Shown here: positions 10,278 through 20,627 of the stretch, one piece after another
How the letters are laid out: every line of letters begins with the position of its first letter
Numbering within the stretch: position 1 is the first letter of the stretch
Assembly: GCF_004359215.1 (NCBI RefSeq)
Contig: NC_090628.1
Location: 537,315 to 601,314 of the forward strand
Source: Bremia lactucae
Lineage: Eukaryota; Oomycota; Peronosporomycetes; Peronosporales; Peronosporaceae
Length of the DNA stretch: 64,000 nucleotides
Reading direction: 5' to 3'
The notes under the pieces: model-generated
Told to the model about the DNA's origin: nothing
Seen by the model: only the letters and a program-made list of their open reading frames with translations
Database searches by the model: none
Position numbers and translations under genes: made by a program

Positions 10278-11039
10278 ATGGCGTGGCAAGAGGAAAAGAA
10301 GGCACTTCTTGCAATAATTCGCAGTCATGAGCAGAAAGCCACATTGCTTGCAAAGCGATTTAAACTCTTACAACAGACACTGCAGGAACAGCAAAAACTG
10401 CTGAATAGGTATCAAATCGCACTCAGGTCTTTCCAGACAGCCTACTTAAAGAATCGAAAGAAAACCAGCAATGACATTACAAGCGTCGATTCTACCGCTG
10501 ATGACAAACAACAAGATCTTGCGGCTTTTTCGTGGGTCAAAAAGAAATCTGTCGATTTGACTGAGCAACCATCAATCGTGAAAAACTCGATGACAGCTAC
10601 AGTGGAGAAACAAGCTAAGGAGAAAAAGGCAGACATGACTTTTCCGTTACAAGACTCTGCTAAGAGAACGAGTAGGATGGCTCCAACGTGGGCCGAAGAA
10701 AAGCAAAGGGATTACAAGAAACCAAAACGACAGCAGGCGCGTAAATTGGCAGCCACAGGTGCTGACAAAGAAAACGTGGAAATGAAGCAGGCAGCAGTCA
10801 AACCCAAACACTTTGCATACGTTGAAGTGGTGCGCAACCAAGATGAGAGAAAGGCTCTGCCAGCGCATGACTGCGTCGATTGTAAAAAATACTTTGATGC
10901 TTTGGGAGAATTTAGTGCAATAGATGCTGCTCAATACAAGACAAAATGCTCACGTCATCGAGCAAGGTTTGAGCCGTACCAAACACCGGACGACTTTTGG
11001 AGGCTCAGTTTTCCAGATTCAGAGCCTGAAATAAATTAA
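10278..11039 (+). CDS. CtIP/Ctp1/Sae2-family DNA end-resection factor
   Basis: This 253-residue protein (start MAWQEEKK at 10278; the frame is open to an in-frame ATG at 10227) has an N-terminal coiled coil over about residues 3-55, a Lys-rich disordered middle, and a C-terminal Sae2-homology domain. The domain is recognised by HDCVDC (Cys 199 and 202), the KCSRHR block (Cys 224, RHR 226-228) and TPDDFWRLSFP. In CtIP, Ctp1 and Sae2 this region binds DNA and activates Mre11-Rad50-Nbs1 nuclease to start resection of double-strand breaks, while the N-terminal coil tetramerises. The protein is far shorter than human CtIP (about 900 residues) and closer to fission-yeast Ctp1. The function is inferred from the domain only. 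Confidence 0.85.
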   Translation: MAWQEEKKALLAIIRSHEQKATLLAKRFKLLQQTLQEQQKLLNRYQIALRSFQTAYLKNRKKTSNDITSVDSTADDKQQDLAAFSWVKKKSVDLTEQPSIVKNSMTATVEKQAKEKKADMTFPLQDSAKRTSRMAPTWAEEKQRDYKKPKRQQARKLAATGADKENVEMKQAAVKPKHFAYVEVVRNQDERKALPAHDCVDCKKYFDALGEFSAIDAAQYKTKCSRHRARFEPYQTPDDFWRLSFPDSEPEIN

Positions 11040-11638
11040 TGCCACAATTGCGGGTCGAATATCTTGACACCAATTGTGTGAGTTTTCATTGGTTCGCTGT
11101 ATGTATATATATTTTTTCTCTGGTTACCATTCTCCGGCTTCTGGAGGTTACAACCGCAGGTAATCATTGTAGAATACTTTTCATAACGCCTATACAATTG
11201 ATGTAACAACATCTATCTTCTTGCAGGACGTTTAAAAAACTTAATGTTTGATTTAAATTTTGCGAGATAAGACTTCTTTAATTTGAAGCAGTTAAAAGAA
11301 AAATGCCTCAATTTTTGATTTCCTAAATGCTCAAATTTCATCAAGATTTGTACCCTTAAGCAGCTCGTGGGTGTCCGTATAGCAGCTCCTTATAATAATC
11401 AGAAAAAAATAAAAATATTGGTCGGAAAACAGGTATTCTGCACATTGGTGTTTTAAAAAATCCTCTGTAGCTGCATGCCTGGGAGTGCTAGCGCAATCTC
11501 ACTAGCTCTTCTGGAAAGTGTCTCGCTGCTGCTTAAACTTTCGATTGTTCTCAGTCCTCCACTCATCTTGTGCCTGAATTGCTTTGTTGTCTCTATGCAT
11601 TCGCCCTTATCTTGACTGTCTAGAATCCTCGTCTTCAA
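11040..11638. other. Intergenic gap
   Basis: AT-rich spacer between two plus-strand genes: the 3' end of the CtIP-like gene and the promoter of the cysteine protease. No repeat, RNA gene or coding signal is recognised. Confidence 0.5.
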
Positions 11639-13117
11639 ATGCGTCGGTTGCGTCTAATATTGCTAATCTACGCGCTTAAAGCGGCTGCAGCAACTTCCGT
11701 GCGAACGCAGAAATCCTATCAGCTAGCAATGCTTTCATTAAAGACACGTACGCAGCAGCTTGGTCCTCCCCGAACCTCAGACAAGACAAGGGCTGAAGCA
11801 CTCGCTGAGACGACGCGTGTAGTGGACAAGGCAAATGCAGCACATGCAGCAGGCAAAACGAAGTATTTCATGACATACAATGAGCTAAGTGACTTAACCG
11901 ACGAGCAATATCAAGGATTTTTAACGTCGAAACCAGATCAAGAGTCTCCCAGAAGGAAACAAAAGCACACGACACTGTGGACACAAGGCATACATCGCAA
12001 AAAGATTTCAAGAAGCTTTGATCTCGACAGCCAAGATCGAATCAAAGACGAGGTCAAAGTGCCAATAGCATTGGATTGGACGACCAAGGATGGTGGCAAG
12101 TACATGACGCCAATTAAGAACCAGGGCACGTGTGGAAGCTGCTGGGCTTTTGCGGGCGTAGCGGCCGTCGAGTCGAGATATGCCATTGAAAACCAAGTAC
12201 GAGCTTCAGCGCTCAGTGTCGAACAGGTTTTAAGCTGTTCGGGTGCATTAGATCATATTCAGAGCAAATATGACGACAATATGACGAGCTCTTCGGACGG
12301 ATGTTTAGGAGGAATGGCGTTCCTGACGTATGCGTTCATGGAGCGAGTCAAGCCTCATGGCATTGCGTGTGAAAGGGACTACTCCTATGCCATGGCAACG
12401 AACGAGTCCAACCTGCAATGTCTCGCGGTATTTGGTGCTAAAGTGGTTGTCTCGTGGACGGCCAATGTATCAGACTACCAAGTCGTGGCTTCTAATGAAA
12501 ACGCATTGCTCCAAGCTGTAACCCATGGACCCGTGACTGCTACTCTCGATGCTTCCGGAAAAGGTTTTCGTCATTACGGTGGTGGAATCTATGATGCGAT
12601 GGATTGCGTGAACGACGGCAATGAAGTCAATCATGCCGTGGTTATCGTAGGCTTTGGAGAAACAGAGAGTGGAGACAAGTACTGGATCCTTCGAAATACA
12701 TGGGGAACCATGTGGGGAGAAAATGGCTACATGCGGATCGCTCGAGGGACGAAGGTAGGCCCAGTTGGTCCCTGCAATCTCTATCTATACGCAGACTATC
12801 CTGTAAATCTCACTCTTGGGTCAGCTGTCACAAGCTGTAATGTCTCTTCACTCAAGTATGAGCCACTTCCGTTGATACAGCTACTCCGTCTCTCGAACTC
12901 GCAATTGACAATACTCGTGCTTTGCACACTTTTAAGCGTCATTGCTGGTGTATCGCTATATCACGGCACGGAATATATCCAACGTCGCAAAGAAGCCACA
13001 AACAACCTGCGGTATCAAGACAGCTGTGATCGCTGGGTCCTTCCCTCTCGCGATCAAATTGCTGCTGTCCTAGCGCAACGCAAAAGACGTCCTGGAGTGC
13101 AAATGATCAACACGTAA
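11639..13117 (+). CDS. Papain-family (C1A) cysteine protease with C-terminal membrane anchor
   Basis: An intronless 492-residue preproprotease. Residues 1-19 form a signal peptide (basic MRRLR then a hydrophobic run). About 24-95 are an I29-like inhibitory propeptide, and the mature domain starts near 141 (VPIALDW). The active site is complete: oxyanion Gln162 in KNQGTCGSCW, nucleophile Cys168, His332 in NHAVVIVGFG and Asn353 in RNTWGTMWGENGY. After the catalytic domain a hydrophobic segment at about 423-441 (LTILVLCTLLSVIAG) followed by a basic tail predicts a type I membrane protein, which is unusual for cathepsins in animals. It probably acts in the secretory, endolysosomal or cell-surface compartment. 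It is convergent with the sorting nexin, 66 bp apart. Confidence 0.92.
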   Translation: MRRLRLILLIYALKAAAATSVRTQKSYQLAMLSLKTRTQQLGPPRTSDKTRAEALAETTRVVDKANAAHAAGKTKYFMTYNELSDLTDEQYQGFLTSKPDQESPRRKQKHTTLWTQGIHRKKISRSFDLDSQDRIKDEVKVPIALDWTTKDGGKYMTPIKNQGTCGSCWAFAGVAAVESRYAIENQVRASALSVEQVLSCSGALDHIQSKYDDNMTSSSDGCLGGMAFLTYAFMERVKPHGIACERDYSYAMATNESNLQCLAVFGAKVVVSWTANVSDYQVVASNENALLQAVTHGPVTATLDASGKGFRHYGGGIYDAMDCVNDGNEVNHAVVIVGFGETESGDKYWILRNTWGTMWGENGYMRIARGTKVGPVGPCNLYLYADYPVNLTLGSAVTSCNVSSLKYEPLPLIQLLRLSNSQLTILVLCTLLSVIAGVSLYHGTEYIQRRKEATNNLRYQDSCDRWVLPSRDQIAAVLAQRKRRPGVQMINT

Positions 13118-13183
13118 AGACATTAATCGCATGGTTACATTAAAAATATAGAATCAATTGCCAATCAAAGATGAACAAGTTTC

Positions 13184-14803
13184 CTAAATTGCCACGTCCG
13201 AGTTCGAGTCTTCTAATGGCCGAGAACCATAAGGCGATCGCTGATACAAATCCTCCCCACGTCGGTCGTGATCCATTAAAGTCAAGTCAGAAAAACTCTC
13301 GGTGACCTGTTGATTTGATGGAATATAGTCCTCATGAATCATTGGTCCACAAGAGCCTACACGTGCGTCTTGTTGGTGAAAAGCACCATTCGTAGAAGCT
13401 TCCATCCCGGGAGTCACAGACTCGGACTTTTCATTCTCCACTTGAATTCTTGCAAGTTTCGGAATCACCTTTTGCCACTCATCCTCGACTCGTTTGCTAT
13501 ATTCAATCTGGATTTGAATATAATCGAGGATAATCAGCTTAAAATCGGCCAATTTCGCACGTTTAAACCTCTCAACTTCTCGAAGCACGCGCTCCGTGAC
13601 GATCTCATCTTCCAATTTTGCACGTTCCATCGCTTCTTGTGCCTTTTGAACATCTTTTTCAACAACAAGGTCCTTTTCATCCAACATTCCTTGATGACCA
13701 TTTTGTTGCAATATTTTCGTCAACATTGTTTTCTGTGCTTCAAAGTGCGTGACGGCATTGCCATACGCACAACGTAACTCATTTCGCTTCTGTAAAGCCG
13801 CTTTGACTGCCCCAACCAATCGAATATAATCAAAAATCGGTTCCTCAAAGTGAAGTGCTTCCCGCTCCGCATGTTCTGCTGCCAAGATCGATAACGTATC
13901 CGAGCAATGCCCAATCTGATTCAATCCTTCTTGTAACGATACATTATCTTCCGACTTGCCCAATAACGTGAACGACACGCCCAATTCAAACAATCCATCC
14001 GCAATCTCCCGAGCTCGTTTCGTTAACCCATGCGCGTGCTTATGTAACCCCATAGTAATCGGTTCAAGGCTTTCAATATATGCCATCATGTCTTCAATTT
14101 CAAGATCCGCAGGTGTCTTGGGTAAGTTTGTAGTCGGTGGAATTAAAGTAGATGAGATCGTATTGACGGTCTCGTCAATCCATTGAAACAAAACACCCCG
14201 CTGAGCATTGGGCGCTGCATGCCGTGGGTCTTTACGAAAAGCTTGGAGCTGGTCTTCACTGGCTTCTAAGAATGTCGTAAGGTGCTCGCTATGCTGCAAT
14301 TCTGGATGAAGACAACACCGATGGAGAAATAATTGCAATGCGCGGCGTCGGCTTTCAATAAATTCTGGCGAAAAGCGTCCAACCAGGAGTTTTTCCGGCA
14401 AAGGAGGTACGACCACCCCGGGAAAGAGTGCATTTAAATGACCGTGAATCCAGACAAAGTCACTATACCGACGTACGACGGAGAAGGAGCTCTTGACAAA
14501 CTGTGGCCGTGTCGTTGTGGTACTAATCTTGTACGAGATGTAGGAATTCATGCCCTCGCCTTGCTTTACAGGTTCACTCACAGCGACTTGAATATTACTA
14601 GATGGGGGATTACTCGAAGCCGAGGTCGAAGATGACAGAGGACGAGAGGAAGGAGGTCGGAACGACGTGAGATTCTCGTGCCCGCTGTTTGGTACATTCG
14701 AAGCTAAAAATGCTCCATCAGGAGGTAGCGCCCCTGACTCTTCCATGATTCGGTTCGTGTAGTCCACGTTCACCCACTTGCCGTTGCGGCCCTCCATCGC
14801 CAC
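13184..14803 (-). CDS. PX-BAR sorting nexin (SNX1/SNX2/Vps5-like)
   Basis: An intronless 539-residue protein. The first 70 residues are Ser/Pro-rich. About 70-184 are a PX domain with the RRYSDF motif at 111-116 and PPLPEK at 133-138, the usual PI3P-contacting arginine and the proline-rich loop. About 220-455 are helical and match a BAR domain that would sense membrane curvature as a dimer. The C-terminus is polar and disordered. SNX1/2/Vps5-type proteins coat endosomal tubules and work with retromer. The start codon at 14803 leaves 164 bp to the divergent OCRL-like gene. The assignment to the SNX-BAR class is firm; which SNX it is cannot be decided by eye. Confidence 0.88.
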   Translation of the reverse strand: MAMEGRNGKWVNVDYTNRIMEESGALPPDGAFLASNVPNSGHENLTSFRPPSSRPLSSSTSASSNPPSSNIQVAVSEPVKQGEGMNSYISYKISTTTTRPQFVKSSFSVVRRYSDFVWIHGHLNALFPGVVVPPLPEKLLVGRFSPEFIESRRRALQLFLHRCCLHPELQHSEHLTTFLEASEDQLQAFRKDPRHAAPNAQRGVLFQWIDETVNTISSTLIPPTTNLPKTPADLEIEDMMAYIESLEPITMGLHKHAHGLTKRAREIADGLFELGVSFTLLGKSEDNVSLQEGLNQIGHCSDTLSILAAEHAEREALHFEEPIFDYIRLVGAVKAALQKRNELRCAYGNAVTHFEAQKTMLTKILQQNGHQGMLDEKDLVVEKDVQKAQEAMERAKLEDEIVTERVLREVERFKRAKLADFKLIILDYIQIQIEYSKRVEDEWQKVIPKLARIQVENEKSESVTPGMEASTNGAFHQQDARVGSCGPMIHEDYIPSNQQVTESFSDLTLMDHDRRGEDLYQRSPYGSRPLEDSNSDVAI

Positions 14804-14967
14804 TGCCGACGTCTTTGCTTAAGTATTGTAGTAAAGCGTTAAAGAAAAAGACAAAATTCTTTCTGAGAAACGTCTTCACTAAAGTTGACAAAAAGGTTAC
14901 ATAACCGACTCAGTTACGTTACGACATAACTCTTTTCACGAGACGTTACGGTTCAAAACCGCTTCAT
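14804..14967. promoter_or_regulatory. Bidirectional promoter, sorting nexin / OCRL-like phosphatase
   Basis: Only 164 bases separate the two start codons, so promoter and both 5' UTRs are packed here. The two products act on the same endosomal lipid system, which makes co-regulation plausible (inference). I did not find a clear Inr/FPR element. Confidence 0.55.
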
Positions 14968-17698
14968 GTGAAAATGGCTGCGCGTGGACTTGGATCCAGC
15001 ACAGCAGTGCTTCCGTCGTCTCCTGTTGCAATGGCTTCATCGCTGGGTCCTCCAGCTTGCAACAGCATCTGCAAACTTGAATCCGTGGGCTCGCCACCCG
15101 GTTCTACAGCGTCTTCAACAGCTTCCCAGTCTGTGAATGGCAAGTACTATAACCCTGTTGTGATGGACATTATTCGCGAAGATTGGATCCAGCAGCAGCT
15201 GCTACTGCGTCGGGATGCATACACAGAACTACGTACAACACGTGTTGTGGTAGGGACATGGAATGTCAATGCCAAGAAACCGCTCATTCCCGCAGAAGCA
15301 TCAAAAATTGTTCAATGGCTGCAGCCTTTACGAGCCGATAGTTCAAAGGACCCGCCGGATCTCGTAGTGTTAGGATTTCAAGAGATTGTAGATCTAAATG
15401 CTGTTAATGTGGTAGTAAATAGCGCATTAACAGTCCAGCGTAGTGCAGCGTGGAAAGAGACTGTGCTGACAGCATTGAATCACTACGTTGGTGTCTCCGC
15501 AGCCTGTACTGGAGCTTCCGAGACGTTAGGACAGTATCGAATTGTCATGGAGAAGCACCTCGTGGGCATTCTTGTGCTCGTATTCGTCCGAATGGACCAT
15601 TGGGACCATGTGAAGGAGATAAAGGGCGCCACTGCGGGCGTTGGGATCATGGGCGTCATGGGTAATAAAGGAGGCGCGGCTGTGCGCGTTAAGTTCTACA
15701 GCAGTACCCTCTGCTTTGTATGTGCTCACTTGGCTGCCCATCGTGATAATGTTGCTGGAAGGAATGCGGATTATTTAAATGTTTTGAATAAAATTCAATT
15801 TGAAGAAATGGGGGACGAAGGAGGGGCGACACCAATGCACGATACCAGGTGTTTTTGAAGAATTACTCGCGCAAAATAGGTGTCACTATTTTATTGCTAA
15901 GGCCAATTTGTATATGTGTTATAACAGGTTTTGGAACGGATCACCGTCGATTTTAAATCATGATTTTGTCTTTTGGATTGGTGATTTGAACTATCGGATT
16001 CAAGATACTTTATTAACGGACGAAGTCTTTCGATTAGCTGAAAGTAAACAATCATTGCATGAGCTCGTGCAACATGATCAGCTTACGAAAGAGCGTCGAG
16101 CTGGAAAAGTTTTACAAGGATTTGAAGAAGGGCCACTAACGTTTCCACCAACGTACAAGTTTCAAGCTGGCACATCGGAATATGAAAAACGTCCGGAGAA
16201 GAAATTACGTGCCCCTGCATGGTGTGATCGTATATTGTGGCGAGCAAAACATCCTCGTGATGTAAAGTTATGGAGCTATACGTCCGTGCCAGCATTAAAT
16301 TTATCCGACCATAAGCCTGTGCATGCTTTTTTTGAAATTCAAGTGAATGACCAAGTTGAGAGTAAAAAGAACGATGTCATGCGGGATATTATGATGCAAT
16401 TGGATAAGTGGGAGAATGAAAACATGCCGAAAGTGCGATTACTAGAAGACAGCGGGACAATTCCAAGCGGTGGCGTCTTTGCGTTCACCGAGCTGAAATA
16501 CGAAGTCGAACAAACAATCGTTGTGACAATTGAAAACAGTGGCGTGGTCGTTGCCCACTTTTGTTTTGTACCAAAGCTTGATGAAGTCACAATTTGTAAA
16601 CCATGGCTAAAGGTGACACCAATGTTTGGAATGATTCCACCTCGTGAGAAAATGGACATTTGTATCACTGCTCTTGTTGATCAAAGCGTAGCGCATACGT
16701 TAACAAGTGGACAAGACACGCTCGACGATACTATGATTTTGCGAGTTGAGAACGGACGTGACTATTTCTTGGTCGTATCGGGGCAATATGCCAAATCGTG
16801 CTTTGGAAGCTCTCTGGAACAGCTCGTATCGTGCTCGGAACCGATTCGATACGCCAAGTTTCCAGCCCCACGCTCTCCAGTAGCATCAGTCTTTAGCGTC
16901 TGGGTCGGTGGCGCCGCGGGCGTCAATGCGAATTCATTGGTAGCATCACGTCCATTAGAGAATATATCAACCACGTCGATATTATCAAATGATGCACTAA
17001 AGGTACCAAAGGAACTCTGGCGAATGGTCAATGACATTTATACATGTTCAATGCTCGAGAAGAATTTGTTTGTCGAAGCAGGAAGTAAAGTTGAGATTCT
17101 CGACCTTCGAGAAGCACTTGATACAGGGGCACCATTCTCACCCCATAGCGGCTACTCGATGGCTGAGCTGCTCGTACGTTGGCTTCAATCCCTTCAGCAT
17201 AGTGTCGTACCAGACAACGTCTTGGCAATTGCCAGTACCAATGGCAACATGGCATACGGATGCCGTGCGTTGCTCGATGGCTTGTCTTCAGTGCGTTATA
17301 ACGTCGTACTCTATCTCGTTTCGTTCCTTCGTGAAGTGATTAAAAACAGTGCGTCCAATAAACAGTCTCCGGACAAGCTGGCGTTTGTATTTAGTCGATG
17401 TCTCGTGTCTCCTTGTACTTTACACAATGGCAAAGACTTGCAATACTTTAAGCTTGGACGTGTCTTAGCACTTAATGAGTATCCACCACCCAATTCACAC
17501 TCGTCTACTGCTTCGACAGTGTCCAGTATCGGCTCGAATCATCAATCGACGCTTCCGGTTTCCAACAAGAATGGACCACCTGAAGAACGTCTTCGTCGAG
17601 ATGCCTACGAACTCGAAGTCGCGCAAACAAACGCAACGCAACGAGCAGAAAAGATGGAGAAGCTGTTACTTCATTTTCTATCCGTACCGATGCCATAA
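14968..17698 (+). CDS. OCRL/INPP5B-type inositol polyphosphate 5-phosphatase with RhoGAP domain
   Basis: There are two exons, 14968-15848 and 15928-17698, joined across a 79-bp GT-AG intron; unspliced, the first frame stops at 15858. The product is about 883 residues. The 5-phosphatase domain spans about 85-432, with GTWNVNAKKP, GFQEIVDL, GNKGGAAVRV, FWIGDLNYR, PAWCDRILW and SDHKP, so all catalytic motifs are present. An ASH-like beta domain follows (about 465-565) and then a RhoGAP-like domain (about 665-800), the order seen in OCRL and INPP5B. These enzymes hydrolyse PI(4,5)P2 and PI(3,4,5)P3 on endosomes and at the Golgi. Whether the RhoGAP part retains its arginine finger is not clear to me; in OCRL it is catalytically weak. 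Confidence 0.92.
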
Positions 17699-17845
17699 GG
17701 ATAGAGAGGAGACCGAGAAAATTCGAGATGTATTAATAAAATCTCCCACACTGCTCTAAAGGTAGCACTCTTTTTTTTTATTAAGTATTTATTGCTGTCA
17801 ACGTCGATCTGTTTCGCGAAAGAAGCCTGCTTTTGGTCCTTCAGG

Positions 17846-20074
17846 TTATAAAACGCTTATGGTAAAAAGAGTAATCGCACCGCCGTCAAAGAGAGGGAGC
17901 GCTTGGTTCCGAAGAAAGATCACGCCCCATGTGAATGTCGTAAACCACAAGTGCGTAAACTGATTGATCTGGTACTTTCGAATGACAATTGGATGAGGCA
18001 CAGGGAGTAAACCTACCATAGTAGTCGTACGCAAGAAGTAGAGCATGGCATCTTCATCCAAGGTCCCACCCACTTTCTGACACGCTTCTTCTAATTGAGG
18101 AATAAGGTGTTGAAGCAATCGAAGGCTCGTTGATAACGGAAGTTTCTTTTTCCACGCAGCAAGCCACTCAACTGTTGGCACAAATTCAATCTCGTGACCA
18201 TTCTCAAGCTCTTTTGGTTGTTCGCCTTCCTTCTTGACGATCTTTGGACCTTCACTTGCTGCCCGAATCGGTGGTAGCTGAAGATCATTGAGCAAGTAAA
18301 AGACCTTTTTATTTTGAATCATTGCGTACACGACTTGTTGATTGCCTTCGTATTGGTACTGAATGATATTATCAAACGTTTCCAATAGAAAAAAGACAAG
18401 ATGATGATTCGCTTCATTGTCAAATAAATACCGTGGCTGTGCAAAGAGCTTGAATAAACGCAATAGTCGCACCGCTGACACCATATTAAGTTTCTTGCAA
18501 TACGGCGAAATATTGCAAATGATCGTAAGGAAGCAATTGTACACGGAATTGAGCTTCTCGTAGCCCGTGACAATGACTTTGTGCAAGCATACAATCAATA
18601 GATCTGCGTGGTTGCCCGAAAACGGTGGTAAATCCAATGGAAGGTGATTATTAAATGGTTTGTTCAAATTGACGCCAAAATCCCGTTCCCCGCTTAGAAG
18701 AAGAAGAATAAACGTACAAATGTGAATCATTCCAACTTTTGCGGGTTCTTGACGACCTTCGTACATGAGAAACAACAGCGGCACAACGAGTTGATTCACA
18801 TCAGCTCGCTTGAGCACATAGTGCAGAAATTCCGTGTTTTCATCCAACAATTTCCATACTAACACCAAAAGCTCTTGATAGCATTTAATCTGTTTAATCG
18901 AATTCGGAAGCAATGTGCTCATCGATTGATGATAATTATTCAAAAGTCGGGCCAGTCCGGCAAAAAGAAGCTGAAAATCCTCCGAACGGTGAAGGGAAGA
19001 CAGTAAATGCCGGTATCCATTCAACACGCCATCAAATATTGGATTCGATACACGCATGGGAATGGACGAAGCGCGAGGCTTGAGTCCAGGCGTAAGGCCT
19101 CCTGTTTGTGGCTTGAGCGTGGCCACAACATTCGTCTCGGTTGTCTGGCCAAAATCTAGCAACACTAGAAGCACTTGAAGCGACAAATCGACTAACAACT
19201 CCCGGTCATCCGACACAATGGAACCTGCATAGGGCACACCCCACCCAACAGGATCGTACGAAACAATAATGTTTAGTAGTGAATAAAACAGCGTCGGGGC
19301 AAATGGACAATCCGGAGCTGTTGCGACTTCGAGGAATCGATCTTTCCATTGATTACATTTCACGGCTGTTTGATACAAAATGCTTGAGAAGCACGTGAGT
19401 AAGAGCGCAAGGACTTCTTTCCGATTACGGTCAAATGTGGATGAATTCGCGACACTGGCATCGGGGTACCCCACGCCCGAATGCCACAGTAGTGAGGGGT
19501 ATACTAATGACCCTTCGGTTGTACTGTGACCACTACGGGTGACACTACGTCGTTCGTTTCCGTACCCTTTGTACGCGTGAATCGAGACGGTAAACTCGGG
19601 AAGGAACAAGAGTCCCATAATCGCATGAATAAGCTGCTTTGCCAATGTATCAGTGCCGTACGTCACGTCTTTTGTTTCTTCGTCTTCGTCGCCGGATTTC
19701 GCGCTTTCGTCGCCCTCGACACTCCAAAAGAGCTGCTCGACAAACTCATCCACCTCTTCTTCAAGGATAAATGGAACCAAGCGCGTTAATACGCGCACGC
19801 AATTAAGCGCTTGTTGATAATATTTAGGCACGGGTGTGTCAACAATCTGTACAATCTGCGATACAGCCTGCCGAAGCATTGTGCCGAGATTCTCGGGCTG
19901 TTGGTGGCGCAACATCCGCACGTCGTCGGGCTGAATGAGTGTGAAGATTTCCTCGGCCACCGTGGGAATGCGCCATAACTTGTCCCAGAATTCGAGGTTC
20001 TTGCTGCTTATGACTTCATTATTGAGCTTGTACACGCTCTCGCGGAACTTGCTCTTGCTGTCGCTGTTGCCCAT
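17846..20074 (-). CDS. HID1: HID1 family protein
   Basis: An intronless 742-residue protein whose start MGNSDSKSKFRESV matches HID1 proteins (MG-(S/N)-(T/S)DSK pattern), including Gly2 and Ser6 for N-myristoylation. The rest is helical, with HID1 signatures such as NCVRVLTRLVP, an acidic break at about 120-135 and NPIFDGVLNGYRHLLSSL. Animal HID1 is a peripheral Golgi protein needed for trans-Golgi sorting and secretory-granule formation; a related role in oomycete secretion is likely. The gene is convergent with OCRL (147-bp gap) and its promoter lies against the copia element beginning at 20218. Confidence 0.88.
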   Translation of the reverse strand: MGNSDSKSKFRESVYKLNNEVISSKNLEFWDKLWRIPTVAEEIFTLIQPDDVRMLRHQQPENLGTMLRQAVSQIVQIVDTPVPKYYQQALNCVRVLTRLVPFILEEEVDEFVEQLFWSVEGDESAKSGDEDEETKDVTYGTDTLAKQLIHAIMGLLFLPEFTVSIHAYKGYGNERRSVTRSGHSTTEGSLVYPSLLWHSGVGYPDASVANSSTFDRNRKEVLALLLTCFSSILYQTAVKCNQWKDRFLEVATAPDCPFAPTLFYSLLNIIVSYDPVGWGVPYAGSIVSDDRELLVDLSLQVLLVLLDFGQTTETNVVATLKPQTGGLTPGLKPRASSIPMRVSNPIFDGVLNGYRHLLSSLHRSEDFQLLFAGLARLLNNYHQSMSTLLPNSIKQIKCYQELLVLVWKLLDENTEFLHYVLKRADVNQLVVPLLFLMYEGRQEPAKVGMIHICTFILLLLSGERDFGVNLNKPFNNHLPLDLPPFSGNHADLLIVCLHKVIVTGYEKLNSVYNCFLTIICNISPYCKKLNMVSAVRLLRLFKLFAQPRYLFDNEANHHLVFFLLETFDNIIQYQYEGNQQVVYAMIQNKKVFYLLNDLQLPPIRAASEGPKIVKKEGEQPKELENGHEIEFVPTVEWLAAWKKKLPLSTSLRLLQHLIPQLEEACQKVGGTLDEDAMLYFLRTTTMVGLLPVPHPIVIRKYQINQFTHLWFTTFTWGVIFLRNQALPLFDGGAITLFTISVL

Positions 20075-20217
20075 ATTTGGACAGCTTATACGCGGAAAAG
20101 GGAAGGATTACCGTCTTCTCTTTCATGAATCATGGTTTTAGCAAAAATCTCAAATTTTGGACAATAATAAAAGATACGTGGAACATATTTACAAAAAGGA
20201 TAATTTCTACGCAAGAG

Positions 20218-20623
20218 TATTGGTACTGTCGTTGATTACTGATACTAATGACTTCAAAACATTTCTTAAATATGAAACAATTTTTTAAATAAAAAATATT
20301 TATTTTATTTTCTAATGAATTATCAAAAAGTGGGCTTTTTGTACTTATTTTTAACATTATAAATTGATAAATTTATTAGAAAATAATTCAAACTTCGTGC
20401 AAAATATTTATGATGGCAAGGACGACACTACACTATTGTGTGTAACGATGAGATCGACTCAGCGTTTTGTTACTGATATCGTAGAATCGATATCGACAGG
20501 CTTAGAGTAGTACAACGAGACGAACTTTGGACCTAACTAGATGATAATTTCCTTTTCATTTTTCCTTCTTTTAAGCGTCTCCACATCAAAAAAATCGTCC
20601 TTGTCTGCTGCCAAAAGTCATAA
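20218..20623 (+). repeat. 5' LTR of copia I with AT-rich insertion
   Basis: This matches the 3' LTR at 24764 (tattggtaMtgtcgttgat at the start; gtagaatcgatatcgacagg inside) but carries about 158 extra AT-rich bases at roughly 20253-20410 that the 3' copy lacks. The insertion is not recognised; it holds a short attttctaat/attagaaaat inverted pair. Confidence 0.8.
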
Positions 20624-20627
20624 GGTT

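Noticed and set aside
11639..11860. RxLR-type effector
   Set aside because: A signal peptide is present but there is no RxLR-EER motif, and the protein is a complete C1A protease. No RxLR or Crinkler candidate was found elsewhere.
14968..15858. A truncated 296-residue phosphatase or a frameshift in the OCRL gene
   Set aside because: A 79-bp GT-AG intron restores the frame and the catalytic motifs continue in the second exon.
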